The notes: generated by a model not told the origin, from the sequence alone. DNA of 64,000 bases from CAWACP01 sp963832965 (GCA_963832965.1 CAWHVW010000004.1:1-64000); one strand, 5' to 3'. Shown: positions 35,219 to 44,198, counted from the stretch's first letter. Numbers and translations are program-made.

Positions 35219-35351
35219 GCAGGATGCTGAAAAAGGCTATCTGGTCCCCGCTCCGTCACCGTCGCGGTTCGGTATCCACCTGCAAACACGTAGCTGCGTT
35301 TCCGAGCCGCGCGTGTAAACAAGCGGTTTTCGGGCTTTTTCAGCAGCCTGC
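35219..35351. repeat. MITE-like element with 19-bp inverted ends
   Basis: Ends GCAGGATGCTGAAAAAGGC (35219-35237) and, on the other strand from 35351, GCAGGCTGCTGAAAAAGCC; 17 of 19 match. 133 bp, no coding. It contains a copy of the dispersed 26-28-bp element. It sits upstream of ispH and of the + gene at 35396. No clear target duplication. Confidence 0.5.
35248..35273 (+). repeat. Dispersed 26-28-bp element, copy 4
   Basis: CCGCTCCGTCACCGTCGCGG then TTCGGT, inside the MITE-like element. Confidence 0.75.
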
Positions 35352-35395
35352 CAGACAGGACAGACTAAGAATACACTGAAGTCGAGGAGAGCGAA

Positions 35396-35611
35396 GTGAG
35401 CCTGAGCGATGAGGACAAGGACTGGATCAGTGGGCGACTGGTGCGCGTCGGAACCAACCTCCTGACCGAGTTTCATAAGTGGGCATCGCCGGTGGAAGCC
35501 CGGCAGCGCAGCCACGCCGCCGCGCTCCGCGCCCTCGACGTCGAGATGGAATCTCTCTCCGACCGCGCGAAAAACCTCGAAACCGGCCCGCCCAACGGCA
35601 GCGCGGCGTAA
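35396..35611 (+). CDS. Small hypothetical protein
   Basis: 71 residues from GTG at 35396 (MSLSDEDKDWISGRLVRVGT), with GAGGAG 8 bp upstream. Highly charged and mainly helical, with no signal peptide. The region RSHAAALRALDVEMESLSDR may form a coiled coil. No family recognised. Ahead of the membrane glycosyltransferase-like gene by 37 bp. Confidence 0.5.
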   Translation: MSLSDEDKDWISGRLVRVGTNLLTEFHKWASPVEARQRSHAAALRALDVEMESLSDRAKNLETGPPNGSAA

Positions 35612-35648
35612 GGCCTCTCATAAGATAGACTGAATCTGCCTCGCATCT

Positions 35649-36806
35649 ATGCGCAATAGGTCTGCCCTTTTCGGCGCCCTGTCGCTCTTCGCCGTACTCA
35701 CCTGGCAATGGGCCACCGTCCACGCCAACTACGGCGGCAACTGGACCGCCCTCTTCTGCACCGGAGCGGTCCGCGGCACCCCGCCCACCCTGGCGCCCGA
35801 GCACATCTACCTGTTCCCGGCTTCCACCGGGTTCGACGGCCAGATGTATCACTACATCGCCCACGACCCGCTCATGCACAACCAGGACCTCAAACGCTAT
35901 GTGGACGAGCCGCGCCTGCGCTACCGCCGAATTCTGCTCCCCGCCCTGGCGTGGCTCCTCGCGCTAGGGCACGCGCCCTGGATCGACGCGATGTACATCG
36001 CCGTCAACTTGCTGTTCGCCGCGCTAGGCGTGTACTGGTCCTGTGAAATGTCGCGCGTCCTCGGTCACCACCCCGCGTGGGGTCTGCTGTTCCTGGCTCT
36101 CCCCGCCACCGTGGTAAGCGTGGACCGCCTCGTCGCCGACGGCGCGCTCGCGGCCCTGGCCGTTGCCTTCGTTCTCTATGCGAAACGGCCCAGCTGGCAG
36201 CTCTTCCTGGTACTAACGGCAGCCACGCTCACCCGTGAAACCGGGTTCCTGCTGCTGGCCGGGTACTTCGGATATCTCCTGCTGCAGCGCCGCTGGCCGT
36301 CAGCGGCCGCATTCTCTCTGGCCGGTGCGCCCGCGGCGCTGTGGTATCTGTACGTCCAGACGCACTCGTCCCCCTATGACTACATGGCGTCCTCGCGTCC
36401 GTTATCCGAACTGATCAGGGCCTTGCTGCATCCAGTGGCTTACCCCGCTGGCGTGCCGCTGGTCCCGCTTGTCCACCTGGCGGATCTGCTCGCGCTGGCC
36501 GGAATGCTGCTCGCCTTCGCGCTGGCCATCTTCCTCGTCGCTCGCGGCTGCTTCCAACCCGAGTGCATTGCCGCGCTGTTGTTCGCGCTCACCGGGATTT
36601 TTCTCCAGCGGGCCGACCAGTGGCTCAACGTATACGACTTCGGGCGCATCTGGACACCCCTGCTCATCTTCCTGGCGGTGCAGGCGGTGCGAAGACGGCC
36701 CGTAATGTGGCTGCTCCCGTGGGCGCTGATGGTCCCCCGCCTCGGCATCCAGCTGGCCCCGCAAGCCCTCGGCATCGTCAAAGCGATTTCGGGACATCCC
36801 CGTTGA
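35649..36806 (+). CDS. Polytopic membrane protein, probable GT-C-type glycosyltransferase
   Basis: 385 residues with about 9-10 hydrophobic helices. The first periplasmic loop carries FPASTGFDGQMYHYIAHDPL, an Asp-rich motif of the kind that coordinates the sugar-lipid donor in GT-C enzymes. RRILLPALAWLLALG and LTRETGFLLLAGYFGYLLLQ also resemble this class. It would transfer sugars on the outer face of the inner membrane; acceptor unknown. Its end overlaps the convergent hemQ gene by 29 bp. Confidence 0.65.
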   Translation: MRNRSALFGALSLFAVLTWQWATVHANYGGNWTALFCTGAVRGTPPTLAPEHIYLFPASTGFDGQMYHYIAHDPLMHNQDLKRYVDEPRLRYRRILLPALAWLLALGHAPWIDAMYIAVNLLFAALGVYWSCEMSRVLGHHPAWGLLFLALPATVVSVDRLVADGALAALAVAFVLYAKRPSWQLFLVLTAATLTRETGFLLLAGYFGYLLLQRRWPSAAAFSLAGAPAALWYLYVQTHSSPYDYMASSRPLSELIRALLHPVAYPAGVPLVPLVHLADLLALAGMLLAFALAIFLVARGCFQPECIAALLFALTGIFLQRADQWLNVYDFGRIWTPLLIFLAVQAVRRRPVMWLLPWALMVPRLGIQLAPQALGIVKAISGHPR

Positions 36807-37632
36807 GCAGGTTGGCCAGTTGCGCCGCCGGGCATCGTAAACCCACCCAGAACTGTCCAAACAAGGCATATACGGCGCTCACCTGGTCGAAGCGCATCTC
36901 GTAAATCAGCTTCTTGAAGACCACCGGATCGCTGGCGAACAAATCCACGCCCCACTCCCAGTCGTCAAAGCCGATGGAGCCGGAGATGATCTGTTTCACC
37001 TCGCCCGCATAGCGCCGGCCCACCATCCCGTGGTCGTGCATCTGCCGCTGCCGCTCGGCCATCGGCAGTGTGTACCAGTTGCTCCCCTCGCCCCTCTTGC
37101 GGTCCATGGGATAGAAACAGAGGTAGCGCGCGTTGGGGATCTCCGGGTAAAGGCGCGGCCGCATGGCCTCCTTCTGGCGCGCGACAACTTGCGCGATCTC
37201 CGCATTCCACTCGTCGGAAAACGGCTGGATGCCCCGCTCGGCCAGCGCCGCATAAGTCTTGAGGCTGGATTCATACAGCCCCAGTTCCACCACCGAGAGG
37301 TAGGAGTGCGCCAGCTCCAGGTAATCCCACAAGCGCGTCCGCGCCAGACGCAGTTCGATGGCCTTCAGATCGTCAAAAGCCGGCCGGAAATGCACCAGCA
37401 ATAGATCGGCCTTGTGGCCAAGGGTCGCGAAAGCGGCGCTTGGACCGCTGGCGTTGCGCTCCAGCTCCCCCAGCAACTCGGCGGCTTCGCCCGCGATGGC
37501 CATCTGTTCCGCCGCTGCGAGCGCCTTCCACGCGGGCCAGCGTACTCGAAACATCTGGTGCAGCACGGCGGCGCCTTCCAGCGTCAATGGTACGGCCGGT
37601 AGTTCCGCTTGCGATGGGTTGAACGATGCCAC
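36778..37632 (-). CDS. hemQ: Coproheme decarboxylase (HemQ, chlorite dismutase family)
   Basis: 284 residues. YLCFYPMDRKRGEGSNWYTL contains the Tyr and Lys used in coproheme decarboxylation, with MHDHGMVGRRYAGEV supplying the proximal His region and FDDWEWGVDLFASDPVVFK the end of the fold. No Arg of the chlorite-dismutating type is obvious, so HemQ fits better than chlorite dismutase. It completes haem b synthesis by the coproporphyrin route. About 30 residues longer at the N-terminus than typical HemQ. Confidence 0.85.
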   Translation of the reverse strand: MASFNPSQAELPAVPLTLEGAAVLHQMFRVRWPAWKALAAAEQMAIAGEAAELLGELERNASGPSAAFATLGHKADLLLVHFRPAFDDLKAIELRLARTRLWDYLELAHSYLSVVELGLYESSLKTYAALAERGIQPFSDEWNAEIAQVVARQKEAMRPRLYPEIPNARYLCFYPMDRKRGEGSNWYTLPMAERQRQMHDHGMVGRRYAGEVKQIISGSIGFDDWEWGVDLFASDPVVFKKLIYEMRFDQVSAVYALFGQFWVGLRCPAAQLANLLNGDVPKSL

Positions 37633-37657
37633 GGTTTTAGTTACCTTATGTAAGTTT

Positions 37658-38056
37658 ATGACCCTTGACGACCCTGCCGCGCTGCTCCGCGCGAAACGAA
37701 GCCTGCGTTCTCTCGAAACCGATGAGGAAGGGTTCGCCCTCCCGGACCTGCCCGCCGGTATCTACGGCTTCACCTATTCACCCAACTTCGAGGCGACGCC
37801 GCTGTTCGGCAACAAGCGCTTCCAGACGTTTGAGTTCCACAAATTGGCCGGCGGCGCGGTAGAACTCATCGGCTACGTGACGCCCGGCGAGGCGGAACGG
37901 CTGAACACCGGCCAGTCCGATTTTGAGGTGCACCTGTATCCCGACGCCTGGAAAGAAGCCGACCAACTGGTCAGCCTGCCCCTGGCGCGCCTGGTGCGCA
38001 CGAAGCAGCGGCCCGCCCGCGAAAACGGCTGCCCATACGCGTTACGGCTGGAGTAG
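37658..38056 (+). CDS. Hypothetical protein
   Basis: 132 residues from ATG at 37658 (MTLDDPAALLRAKRSLRSLE), divergent from hemQ with a 25-bp gap. Soluble, mixed sheet and helix, with FRFQTFEFHKLAGG-like core text (KRFQTFEFHKLAGGAVELIG). Last 15 bases overlap the downstream convergent DUF4276 remnant. No family recognised. Confidence 0.6.
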   Translation: MTLDDPAALLRAKRSLRSLETDEEGFALPDLPAGIYGFTYSPNFEATPLFGNKRFQTFEFHKLAGGAVELIGYVTPGEAERLNTGQSDFEVHLYPDAWKEADQLVSLPLARLVRTKQRPARENGCPYALRLE

Positions 38057-38505
38057 AAGGGCAGGGACCCGCTCGAACAGTTCCATGCAATGAGGCGACT
38101 TCTGCTTAACCAGATCCCGACTGACTGAGGCGAGAAGCGTCGGCGCGTGCGCCGTTTTGTCGTACTTGCCCTTCTGCGTCTTCCTGGTCGCGTCGTGCAG
38201 GATCCTCACCACGTCTGCCTTCGGAATGTCTTCGATATTGCTCCATTGCTTGAACAGACCGCCGCCAAACCCCTGTTTGTAGAAGAGCGCGAGAGCATCC
38301 GGATCCGCGAGGAACCAGCTCTCCATGAGCTGCACCATCCAAAAGACCCGATCACGCGCGTCCTCCGGGACCTTCGAGAGCCGTGCCCTGGCATCTTCGC
38401 CATCCATAGGCCCTTCGCTGTCGAGCAGCAGGATGTCAGGAATTGCCTGAACCCCGGACGCAATGCCGAATTGCCTTCGAAATAGAGTCGAAGCTCCGTT
38501 ACCAC
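38042..38505 (-). pseudogene. DUF4276-family protein, internally deleted and frameshifted
   Basis: GTG at 38505 (MVTELRLYFEGNSALRPGFR then QFL) gives the DUF4276 N-terminus. At about 38440 it jumps frame to PDILLLDSEGPMDGEDARAR, with roughly 35 family residues missing. The rest (VFWMVQLMESWFLADPDALA and onward to PALLLQP) is intact. DUF4276 proteins are about 200 residues and usually partner an AAA ATPase; the acidic EG, DSEG and ESWFLAD blocks look Toprim-like (inference). The start overlaps the ATPase stop by 7 bp. Probably inactive as written. Confidence 0.7.
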
Positions 38506-39635
38506 CTTGTTCCGCCGATCTCGCCTTTCCGCCAGAGCTCACCGAGCGAATAGCGTTCAAGCCAGAGGTTCAAATCCTCCGACCGTAGGCGGCGGAATTG
38601 CGTACCATTGTCGGAGTCCCGTTCGCAGACAAGAACCGCCTCTGGCCGATCAGACAGGGCGTCAACGAGGGCTTCTGAATGCGTCGTGACGATCAACTGT
38701 GTTCGTTCGGACGCCTCCAGGAGCAGATCCGCAACGATCTGGATGGCGTCCGGATGGAGCCCCACGTCCGGCTCTTCTATACACAGCAACGGCGGAAGGT
38801 CGGGATCTAATAGGACCGCCAGAAGACAGAGGAACTTCAATGTCCCGTCCGACATCCGCGTAGCCGGCAGTGGTTCAAGGAGGCCCGTCTCTTGCAGATA
38901 TGTCTGCGCCACCTGCCCAACCTTGACCTTGACGTCCACAAATCGCTCGTTGAGCCTCTTCAGATAGTGCCCTATCCGGTGTTGCAGGCCCCGGAAGTCC
39001 AACTCGTGAAGGGCCAGCGCGAGGTTGGCACCTCCATCTTGGAGCGTGGACGACGCCAGCACCGGTGGGCTGCCGGAACTGAACCCGTGCCGGCTTTGCG
39101 CATAGCTGCCGGCCGTTTGGAGCTCCCGATAAACGCGGATGCCTGCGAGCATTCGTCCAAGCGGCGTAATTGACTGCTCTCTCGGATCCCGATAGAGGGC
39201 AAGGACCGACTCGCCCGCCGCTGGAAATTTGGCGAAGGTACCATCGATGAAAAATGCCCCGCCATCACGCATGAAGAATTCACGACCGCTTGCGAGGTCG
39301 ATGAGACGCTCTGAGACCAGCAAGAACGCGTCGGACGGCGCCGCGAACGAGAGCTCGTAACCGAGATCACCGTGGTCCACCGAGAAATCCGCTCCTACCA
39401 CGGCGATCAGACCCGCGCCCTCCGCCAGCGAAACCCACATCCGCGCCCCACCCCCGGCGATCACTGCTCGCTGGAGATTCTCCGGCGCCGCTTGCAAAAG
39501 CCCGATCACCTCAATCAGATTGCTCTTCCCCGAGCCATTCGCGCCAATGAGCACATTCAGCGGCCCCAGTTCCACCGTGGTGTTCCGGAACGACAGCAGA
39601 TTCTGCATCCTGAGCCGCTTGATGAACATAGTCAT
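38499..39635 (-). CDS. AAA ATPase of the OLD/RecF-like class (with DUF4276 partner)
   Basis: 378 residues. FIKRLRMQNLLSFRNTTVEL, Walker A GPLNVLIGANGSGKSNLIEV (about 25-44), the signature-like MSDGTLKFLCLLAVLL and Walker B PLLCIEEPDVGLHPDAI, followed by the switch VTTHSEALVDAL. This is the AAA_21/AAA_15 ABC-like ATPase fold of OLD nucleases and of the AriA subunit of PARIS. Here the putative effector is the separate DUF4276 gene just downstream. Likely a nucleotide-driven sensor in phage defence; inference from architecture only. Isolated from its neighbours by convergent and divergent genes. Confidence 0.8.
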   Translation of the reverse strand: MTMFIKRLRMQNLLSFRNTTVELGPLNVLIGANGSGKSNLIEVIGLLQAAPENLQRAVIAGGGARMWVSLAEGAGLIAVVGADFSVDHGDLGYELSFAAPSDAFLLVSERLIDLASGREFFMRDGGAFFIDGTFAKFPAAGESVLALYRDPREQSITPLGRMLAGIRVYRELQTAGSYAQSRHGFSSGSPPVLASSTLQDGGANLALALHELDFRGLQHRIGHYLKRLNERFVDVKVKVGQVAQTYLQETGLLEPLPATRMSDGTLKFLCLLAVLLDPDLPPLLCIEEPDVGLHPDAIQIVADLLLEASERTQLIVTTHSEALVDALSDRPEAVLVCERDSDNGTQFRRLRSEDLNLWLERYSLGELWRKGEIGGTRW

Positions 39636-39666
39636 CGTTATTGTAACCTCGCGTTACACTGGAATC

Positions 39667-40857
39667 GTGCCGCGGCGCCTCGCGCTGATTTCATTCGTCT
39701 TTTTTTTCCCTTCTCTGGTTCGCGCCGACACCGTGCTGGTGGTTCCGTTCTTCAATGGCTCCGGCACGCCGAGTCTCGACTGGATCGGCGAAAGTGTCGC
39801 CGAAACCATGCGCGAGGCGTTCGCGTCCCAGGGCATCATCGCCCTCTCCCGCGACGACCGCGAAGAAGCCTACCGCCGCCTCCAGTTCCATTCCCACGTC
39901 ACCCTGACGCTCGCGTCGGTGATCCGCCTCGGCCAATCCCTCGATGCCGACAAGGTCATCTATGGCGAGTTCAACCTGAAGCCCGGTCCGCCGTCGGGCC
40001 CGAAAACCCGCGGAACGCTCACCATCACCGCGCACGTGCTCGATCTCAAAGGCGCCCGCGAAGGCCCGAAATTCAGCGAGGTGGGCGCGCTCGAGGATCT
40101 GGCCGTGCTCCAGCGCCATCTCGCCTGGCAGACGCTCGCGCTGGTGGCGCCGGATACCACGCCCGCCGAGGCCGAATTCGACCGCCGCAATCCGGTGGTC
40201 CGCGCCGACGCCATCGAATCGTACATCCGCGGCTTGCTGGCTCCGGGAATCGAGGAGAAACGGAAGCTCTTCGGCCAGGCAGCGCGCCTGGATCCAGCCT
40301 ATTCGGAGGCCTGCTTCGAGTTGGGGCGAGTCAACTTCGGCGCCAAAGACTACCGCAGCGCGGCCGACTGGCTGCAGAAAGTCGCGCACGAAAACGCGGC
40401 TTTCAACGAAGCTGTCTTCCTGCTCGGACTCTCCCGCTACTATATGGGCGATTTCTCCGGCGCTGAAACCGCCTTCGGCCAGGTAGCCGCCAATGTCCCG
40501 TTAAATGAGGTCCTGAACGATCTGGGCGCCGCCGAATCCCGCCGAAACGAGACTTCGGCCCTCGAAAACTTCCAAAAAGCACTGGACGGCGACACCAGCG
40601 ACCCTGTATACCAGTTCAATACGGGCTATGTTCTCTGGAGACAGGGCAAGTATGCGGCGGCAGCCGAGCGGTTCCGAGCCGTGCTGGAGCGCGATCCCGA
40701 TGACGCGGACGCGCCGGCGCTGCTGGAGCGTTGCCTGAAGCAGAGCGGCCCGCGGCGGGGCGAGGCGAAAACTCAGGGACTCGAGCGATTGAAAACGAAT
40801 TATGAGGAAAGCGCCTGGTTCCAGCTAAAGGCGATTCTGCAACCGAAGAAACCGTGA
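39667..40857 (+). CDS. Secreted TPR-repeat protein
   Basis: 396 residues from GTG at 39667 (MPRRLALISFVFFFPSLVRA), a signal peptide. The N-terminal half contains VVPFFNGSGTPSLDWIGESV and SLDADKVIYGEFNLKP, the shape of a TolB-N/CsgG-like or FlgO-type beta domain found ahead of TPRs. The C-terminal half has TPRs (YSEACFELGRVNFGAKDYRS; VYQFNTGYVLWRQGKYAAAA). Likely a periplasmic scaffold. Its stop overlaps the PP2C gene start, so the two are translationally coupled. Divergent from the ATPase gene. Confidence 0.8.
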   Translation: MPRRLALISFVFFFPSLVRADTVLVVPFFNGSGTPSLDWIGESVAETMREAFASQGIIALSRDDREEAYRRLQFHSHVTLTLASVIRLGQSLDADKVIYGEFNLKPGPPSGPKTRGTLTITAHVLDLKGAREGPKFSEVGALEDLAVLQRHLAWQTLALVAPDTTPAEAEFDRRNPVVRADAIESYIRGLLAPGIEEKRKLFGQAARLDPAYSEACFELGRVNFGAKDYRSAADWLQKVAHENAAFNEAVFLLGLSRYYMGDFSGAETAFGQVAANVPLNEVLNDLGAAESRRNETSALENFQKALDGDTSDPVYQFNTGYVLWRQGKYAAAAERFRAVLERDPDDADAPALLERCLKQSGPRRGEAKTQGLERLKTNYEESAWFQLKAILQPKKP

Positions 40858-42179
40858 AGATCCGAGTCCGCTGGTTCAGCAAGTCGCGTCAGCAGGAGGC
40901 TGCCCCGGAGCCGCTATCGGCTTCTCCGAAGCCCGTATTGGCGCCGCCCGAGTTGGTGGCCGGGCCCGAGGAGCCGGCGGCCCCGGCGTTGGACGCCCCG
41001 CTCTTGGACGCCCCGCTCTTGGACGCCCCGCTCTTGGCGGCCCCGCTCTTGGCGGCCCCGCTCTTGGCGGCCCCGCTCTTGGCGGCCCCGCTCTTGGCGG
41101 CCCCGCTCTTGGCGGCCCCGCTCTTGGCGGCCCCGCCCTCGGTGGCCCCGGCGTTGGACGCCCCGCCCGCGGAGTTGGCGGACCAGCCGGTGGCGGAGCA
41201 GCCGGTGGAAGTAGCGGCGGCAGCGCCTGTAGAAGCGCCTGTGGAGGTGAGTGTGGACGAACCCGACGATTTCCCAACTGTCTTCGCCGCGGTCGCGGCC
41301 ATCGACGGCGCGTGGTCCGAAGCCCAGCTGGCCGATTTTGCGTCGCCCGGCATGGACCGCTGGCCCGGCGAAGGCGAGATGGACACCAGCCCGAGCTCGG
41401 CCACCGCCATCTCCGGCGGCTTCGGGGAACTGCGCCCGCCAACGGGTATAATCGGGAGGCCGAGTATGATGGAGGCGATCGGTCTTTCGGATCCAGGCTG
41501 CGTCCGCCCGAATAACGAGGATTACTTCGCCCTGGTTCGCGAACGTGGTCTTTATGTGGTGGCCGACGGTATGGGCGGCGCGCAGGCCGGCGAGCATGCT
41601 TCGCGTCTTGCCGTGGAGACCGTCGTCGAGACCATTCTCAACACCCCCCAGGTCGACGCCGAAAAACTCGCCTTCGCTTTCCAGGAAGCCAACCGCAAGG
41701 TGATGGAGGCCGCCGCCGACGACCTTGCTTTGGAGGGCATGGGCACCACTCTGGTGGCCGCGCTGGAATCCGGCTCCGAGCTGCTCATCGCCAGTGTCGG
41801 CGACAGCCGCGCCTATGTGTACGACGGCGGCGGCCTCATCGTCGTCACCGAAGATCAGACCTGGGTGCAGGAAGTCGGCCGCCGCCTCGGCATCGACGAG
41901 GAAAGCCTGCGCACCCACCCCATGCGCCACGTCCTCACCATGGCCATTGGCGTCAGCTCGCAGCTTCGCATGCACTCCTACGCGTTGGAGCCCACTCCGG
42001 GCACCCAGGTGCTGTTGTGCAGCGATGGTCTGCATGGCGTGGTGCCGGCGGAAGCGATTGGCGAGATCCTCGCGGGCACCGACGGGCTGGAGGACAAATG
42101 CCGCCTGTTGATCACCCTCGCGCGCGACGCCGGCGGCCCCGACAACATCACGGCTGTGCTTCTGCAGGCGCGGAGTTAG
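40854..42179 (+). CDS. PP2C-type serine/threonine phosphatase with Ala/Pro-rich N-terminus
   Basis: 441 residues from GTG at 40854. About 200 N-terminal residues are low complexity, including nine PLLDA/PLLAA units encoded by a 15-bp tandem repeat. The catalytic domain runs from about residue 205 to the end: CVRPNNEDYFALV, YVVADGMGGAQAGEHASRLA, SVGDSRAYVYD and GGPDNITAVLLQ hold the metal-binding Asp residues. Removes phosphate from Ser/Thr targets of Hanks-type kinases. No transmembrane helix is evident. The TPR gene upstream is its likely functional partner. Confidence 0.9.
   Translation: MKIRVRWFSKSRQQEAAPEPLSASPKPVLAPPELVAGPEEPAAPALDAPLLDAPLLDAPLLAAPLLAAPLLAAPLLAAPLLAAPLLAAPLLAAPPSVAPALDAPPAELADQPVAEQPVEVAAAAPVEAPVEVSVDEPDDFPTVFAAVAAIDGAWSEAQLADFASPGMDRWPGEGEMDTSPSSATAISGGFGELRPPTGIIGRPSMMEAIGLSDPGCVRPNNEDYFALVRERGLYVVADGMGGAQAGEHASRLAVETVVETILNTPQVDAEKLAFAFQEANRKVMEAAADDLALEGMGTTLVAALESGSELLIASVGDSRAYVYDGGGLIVVTEDQTWVQEVGRRLGIDEESLRTHPMRHVLTMAIGVSSQLRMHSYALEPTPGTQVLLCSDGLHGVVPAEAIGEILAGTDGLEDKCRLLITLARDAGGPDNITAVLLQARS
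40995..41129 (+). repeat. 15-bp minisatellite, 9 units
   Basis: GCCCCGCTCTTGG(AC/CG) repeated every 15 bp, in frame, coding PLLDA or PLLAA. Slippage would add or remove 5 residues without frameshift. Confidence 0.95.
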
Positions 42180-43358
42180 GAACCCCCAAAACCGCTGCGA
42201 TCGCTCGCCGCAACTCCGGCGCCTCCCGGCCACCGATGAAGTGCTGCCGTATGACCCCATCCCGGTCGATCACAAATACCGTGGGGATGGCACGGATTCC
42301 ATAGGCCCGGGTAACGCTGCGCTTCGAGTCCATGAGCATGGTGATCCCGTAGCCGTTTTTCCTCACAAATCCCTTACTGTGCCGCTGTCCTCGTCGTTGA
42401 CGCCCAGAAACAGCACATCGTCGCCGAACTCCGCGCGCAGCTTATCGACAATGGGCAACTCGGCGCGGCAGGGAGAGCACCATGTTGCCCAGAAATCGAG
42501 CACCACCACTTTGCCACGCAGCGAAGACAATTCGGTCTGCGAACCGTCCAGCGATTTCAGAGTAAAGTCCGCGGCTTTCTTGCCGATCAGCACCGTTTGC
42601 TCCTCCCCCGGAAGCACCAGCATGTCGGTTTCGGTCCACGACGGTTCCGGCCGGAAGGAGAACAGTCCGCCGTCCACCTCGGTGTCCACGTCCAGCTCCT
42701 TCACCTTCGCGGTAATCTGAAGCTGCCCGACGCCGTTCCCCAACTGCTGCCGTGATGTCTCCCGGGCCTGCAGGACGAACCCACGCTGTTCGTCGACCCA
42801 CAGCTCGTTCAACACGCGGCCGGTCACCAGTCGAACGATTTGGCAGCGGATTTTCGCCCCGCTCACCTTGAGGGTTTCCTCCTTCCCAAGCTCGGCTCCC
42901 TGCCCTGCCTTCACCAGCGCCAGGTAACGCCGGACCAGCATATTCTCCACTTCCTGATGCAGATCCTGCGGTTGATTTGCGGCGCTTTCCGCGCTGTCGT
43001 CCTCGTCGTCGATTATTCCCGCCGCCTCAATCTTCATCCAATGTTTCTGCTTCGGCAGGGCCTTCCACGTGGAGGACCCATCGCTCACGGCGAGCGACTC
43101 GATATTTCCGCTTCTCAGCCTGACCAGGTATTTGCCCCCAGGAGCTTCCGCCAGCTCGAAGTCGGCCATGGCCTGGCTCGCTGTTCCGCCCGGCGCCCAC
43201 GTGGAGTTGCCCGGCTGCACCACGGTATCGAACCGCGTGGCCACAATGTGCACCGTTTTCAGATTCGCGTAAGCGGCCCAGACTTTTTTCAAAATGTCCG
43301 AAGCCTGCTGCGCCCCCAAACCCGCCGGCAGAAGCAACGCGATAAGGAACAGTTTCAT
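42148..43358 (-). pseudogene. Secreted TlpA-like thioredoxin with lipoprotein-carrier-like N-terminal domain, frameshifted
   Basis: ATG at 43358 (MKLFLIALLLPAGLGAQQAS), signal peptide. The first about 215 residues resemble LolA/outer-membrane lipoprotein-sorting folds (TVHIVATRFDTVVQ; VLNELWVDEQRGFV). A TlpA/ResA thioredoxin domain follows (KAADFTLKSLDGSQTELSSL; FWATWCSPCRAEL). At about 42366 one T is missing from a run, so the frame ends VRDL at TGA 42363-42365; the other frame resumes RKNGYGITMLMD, then IRAIPTVFVIDRDGV and stops at 42148. Restoring one T gives a complete protein. Error or recent mutation. Confidence 0.75.
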
Positions 43359-43427
43359 GTTCGTTTTCCCGGATCTATGCATTCTATATCGAAATAATGG
43401 CGGCGTAAAAAGACCAGCGCGGGTCAC

Positions 43428-44198
43428 ATGATATCCTGGGCAACGGAAGCTATGCCTGAGGATGCCGAGCGCCCGCCAAATCTCGAACAGCAGCTCACCG
43501 AGGCGAAGGAAGCTCTGCGCGCCCGCGAAGAAGAGCTGCGCCAGTTCGCCTGGCTGGCCGGGCACGACCTGCAGGAGCCCCTGCGCACCGTACACGCCTA
43601 CGCGCAGCTCCTGCAACGCAACTGGCCCGGCCCCCTGGACGAGGCCAACGCCGAGCGCTTCCGCTTCCTCATGGACGCCGCTACGCGCATGCGCAGTCTG
43701 ATTGAAGGTCTGGTGAAGTGGTCTCGCCTGAACGCGGACGGCCAAACGTTTGACGAGCAGGTGGATACCTTCGGCATGGTCAACCTCGCCATCTCCGCGT
43801 TGAAACCGGCACTGGAGCAAAGCGGCGGAGCTATCGCTTGCGACCCGCTCCCGCGGGTCCGCGGGAACCTCTCGCAAATCGCGCAGTTGTTCCAGAACCT
43901 GCTGGACAACGCTGTTAAGTTCCGGCGCAAGGAAGAACCGCCGCGCGTGCGCTTGAGCGCCGCCCGCTGCGGAGACGCCTGGGAGTTTGCCGTGGCCGAT
44001 AACGGAATCGGCATCGACGCCGCGTATCACCTGCGCATTTTCGAGCCATTGAAGCGGCTGCACGGCCACGAATACCCCGGCGTCGGCATCGGTCTGGCGC
44101 TTTGTAAACGAATTGTGGAAGCGCACGGCGGGCGCATCCACGTCGAATCCGCGCCGGATCAGGGCAGCATCTTTCGCTTCACCATCCCCGATCGTTGA
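43428..44198 (+). CDS. Soluble sensor histidine kinase
   Basis: 256 residues; ATG at 43428 or 43452 (the latter follows GGAAG). A coiled-coil lead-in (LTEAKEALRAREEELRQF) precedes the HisKA box LAGHDLQEPLRTVHAYAQLL, with the phospho-acceptor His. The ATPase domain has QNLLDNAVKFRRKEEPPRVR (N box), VADNGIGIDAAYHL (G1), FEPLKRLHGHEYPGVGIGLA (F/G2). No sensor or membrane domain, as in phytochrome-type or PAS-less kinases that take input from a partner. No response regulator lies next to it. The 250 bp after it hold nothing recognisable. Confidence 0.88.
   Translation: MISWATEAMPEDAERPPNLEQQLTEAKEALRAREEELRQFAWLAGHDLQEPLRTVHAYAQLLQRNWPGPLDEANAERFRFLMDAATRMRSLIEGLVKWSRLNADGQTFDEQVDTFGMVNLAISALKPALEQSGGAIACDPLPRVRGNLSQIAQLFQNLLDNAVKFRRKEEPPRVRLSAARCGDAWEFAVADNGIGIDAAYHLRIFEPLKRLHGHEYPGVGIGLALCKRIVEAHGGRIHVESAPDQGSIFRFTIPDR

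Noticed and set aside
36778..37632. Chlorite dismutase instead of HemQ
   Set aside because: The Tyr/Lys pattern (YPMDRKR) fits coproheme decarboxylase; no sign of a (per)chlorate gene context.
40876..42260. Long minus-strand frames opposite the PP2C gene
   Set aside because: Antisense of the repeat-rich phosphatase; Arg/Gly and Pro/Arg runs only reflect the minisatellite.
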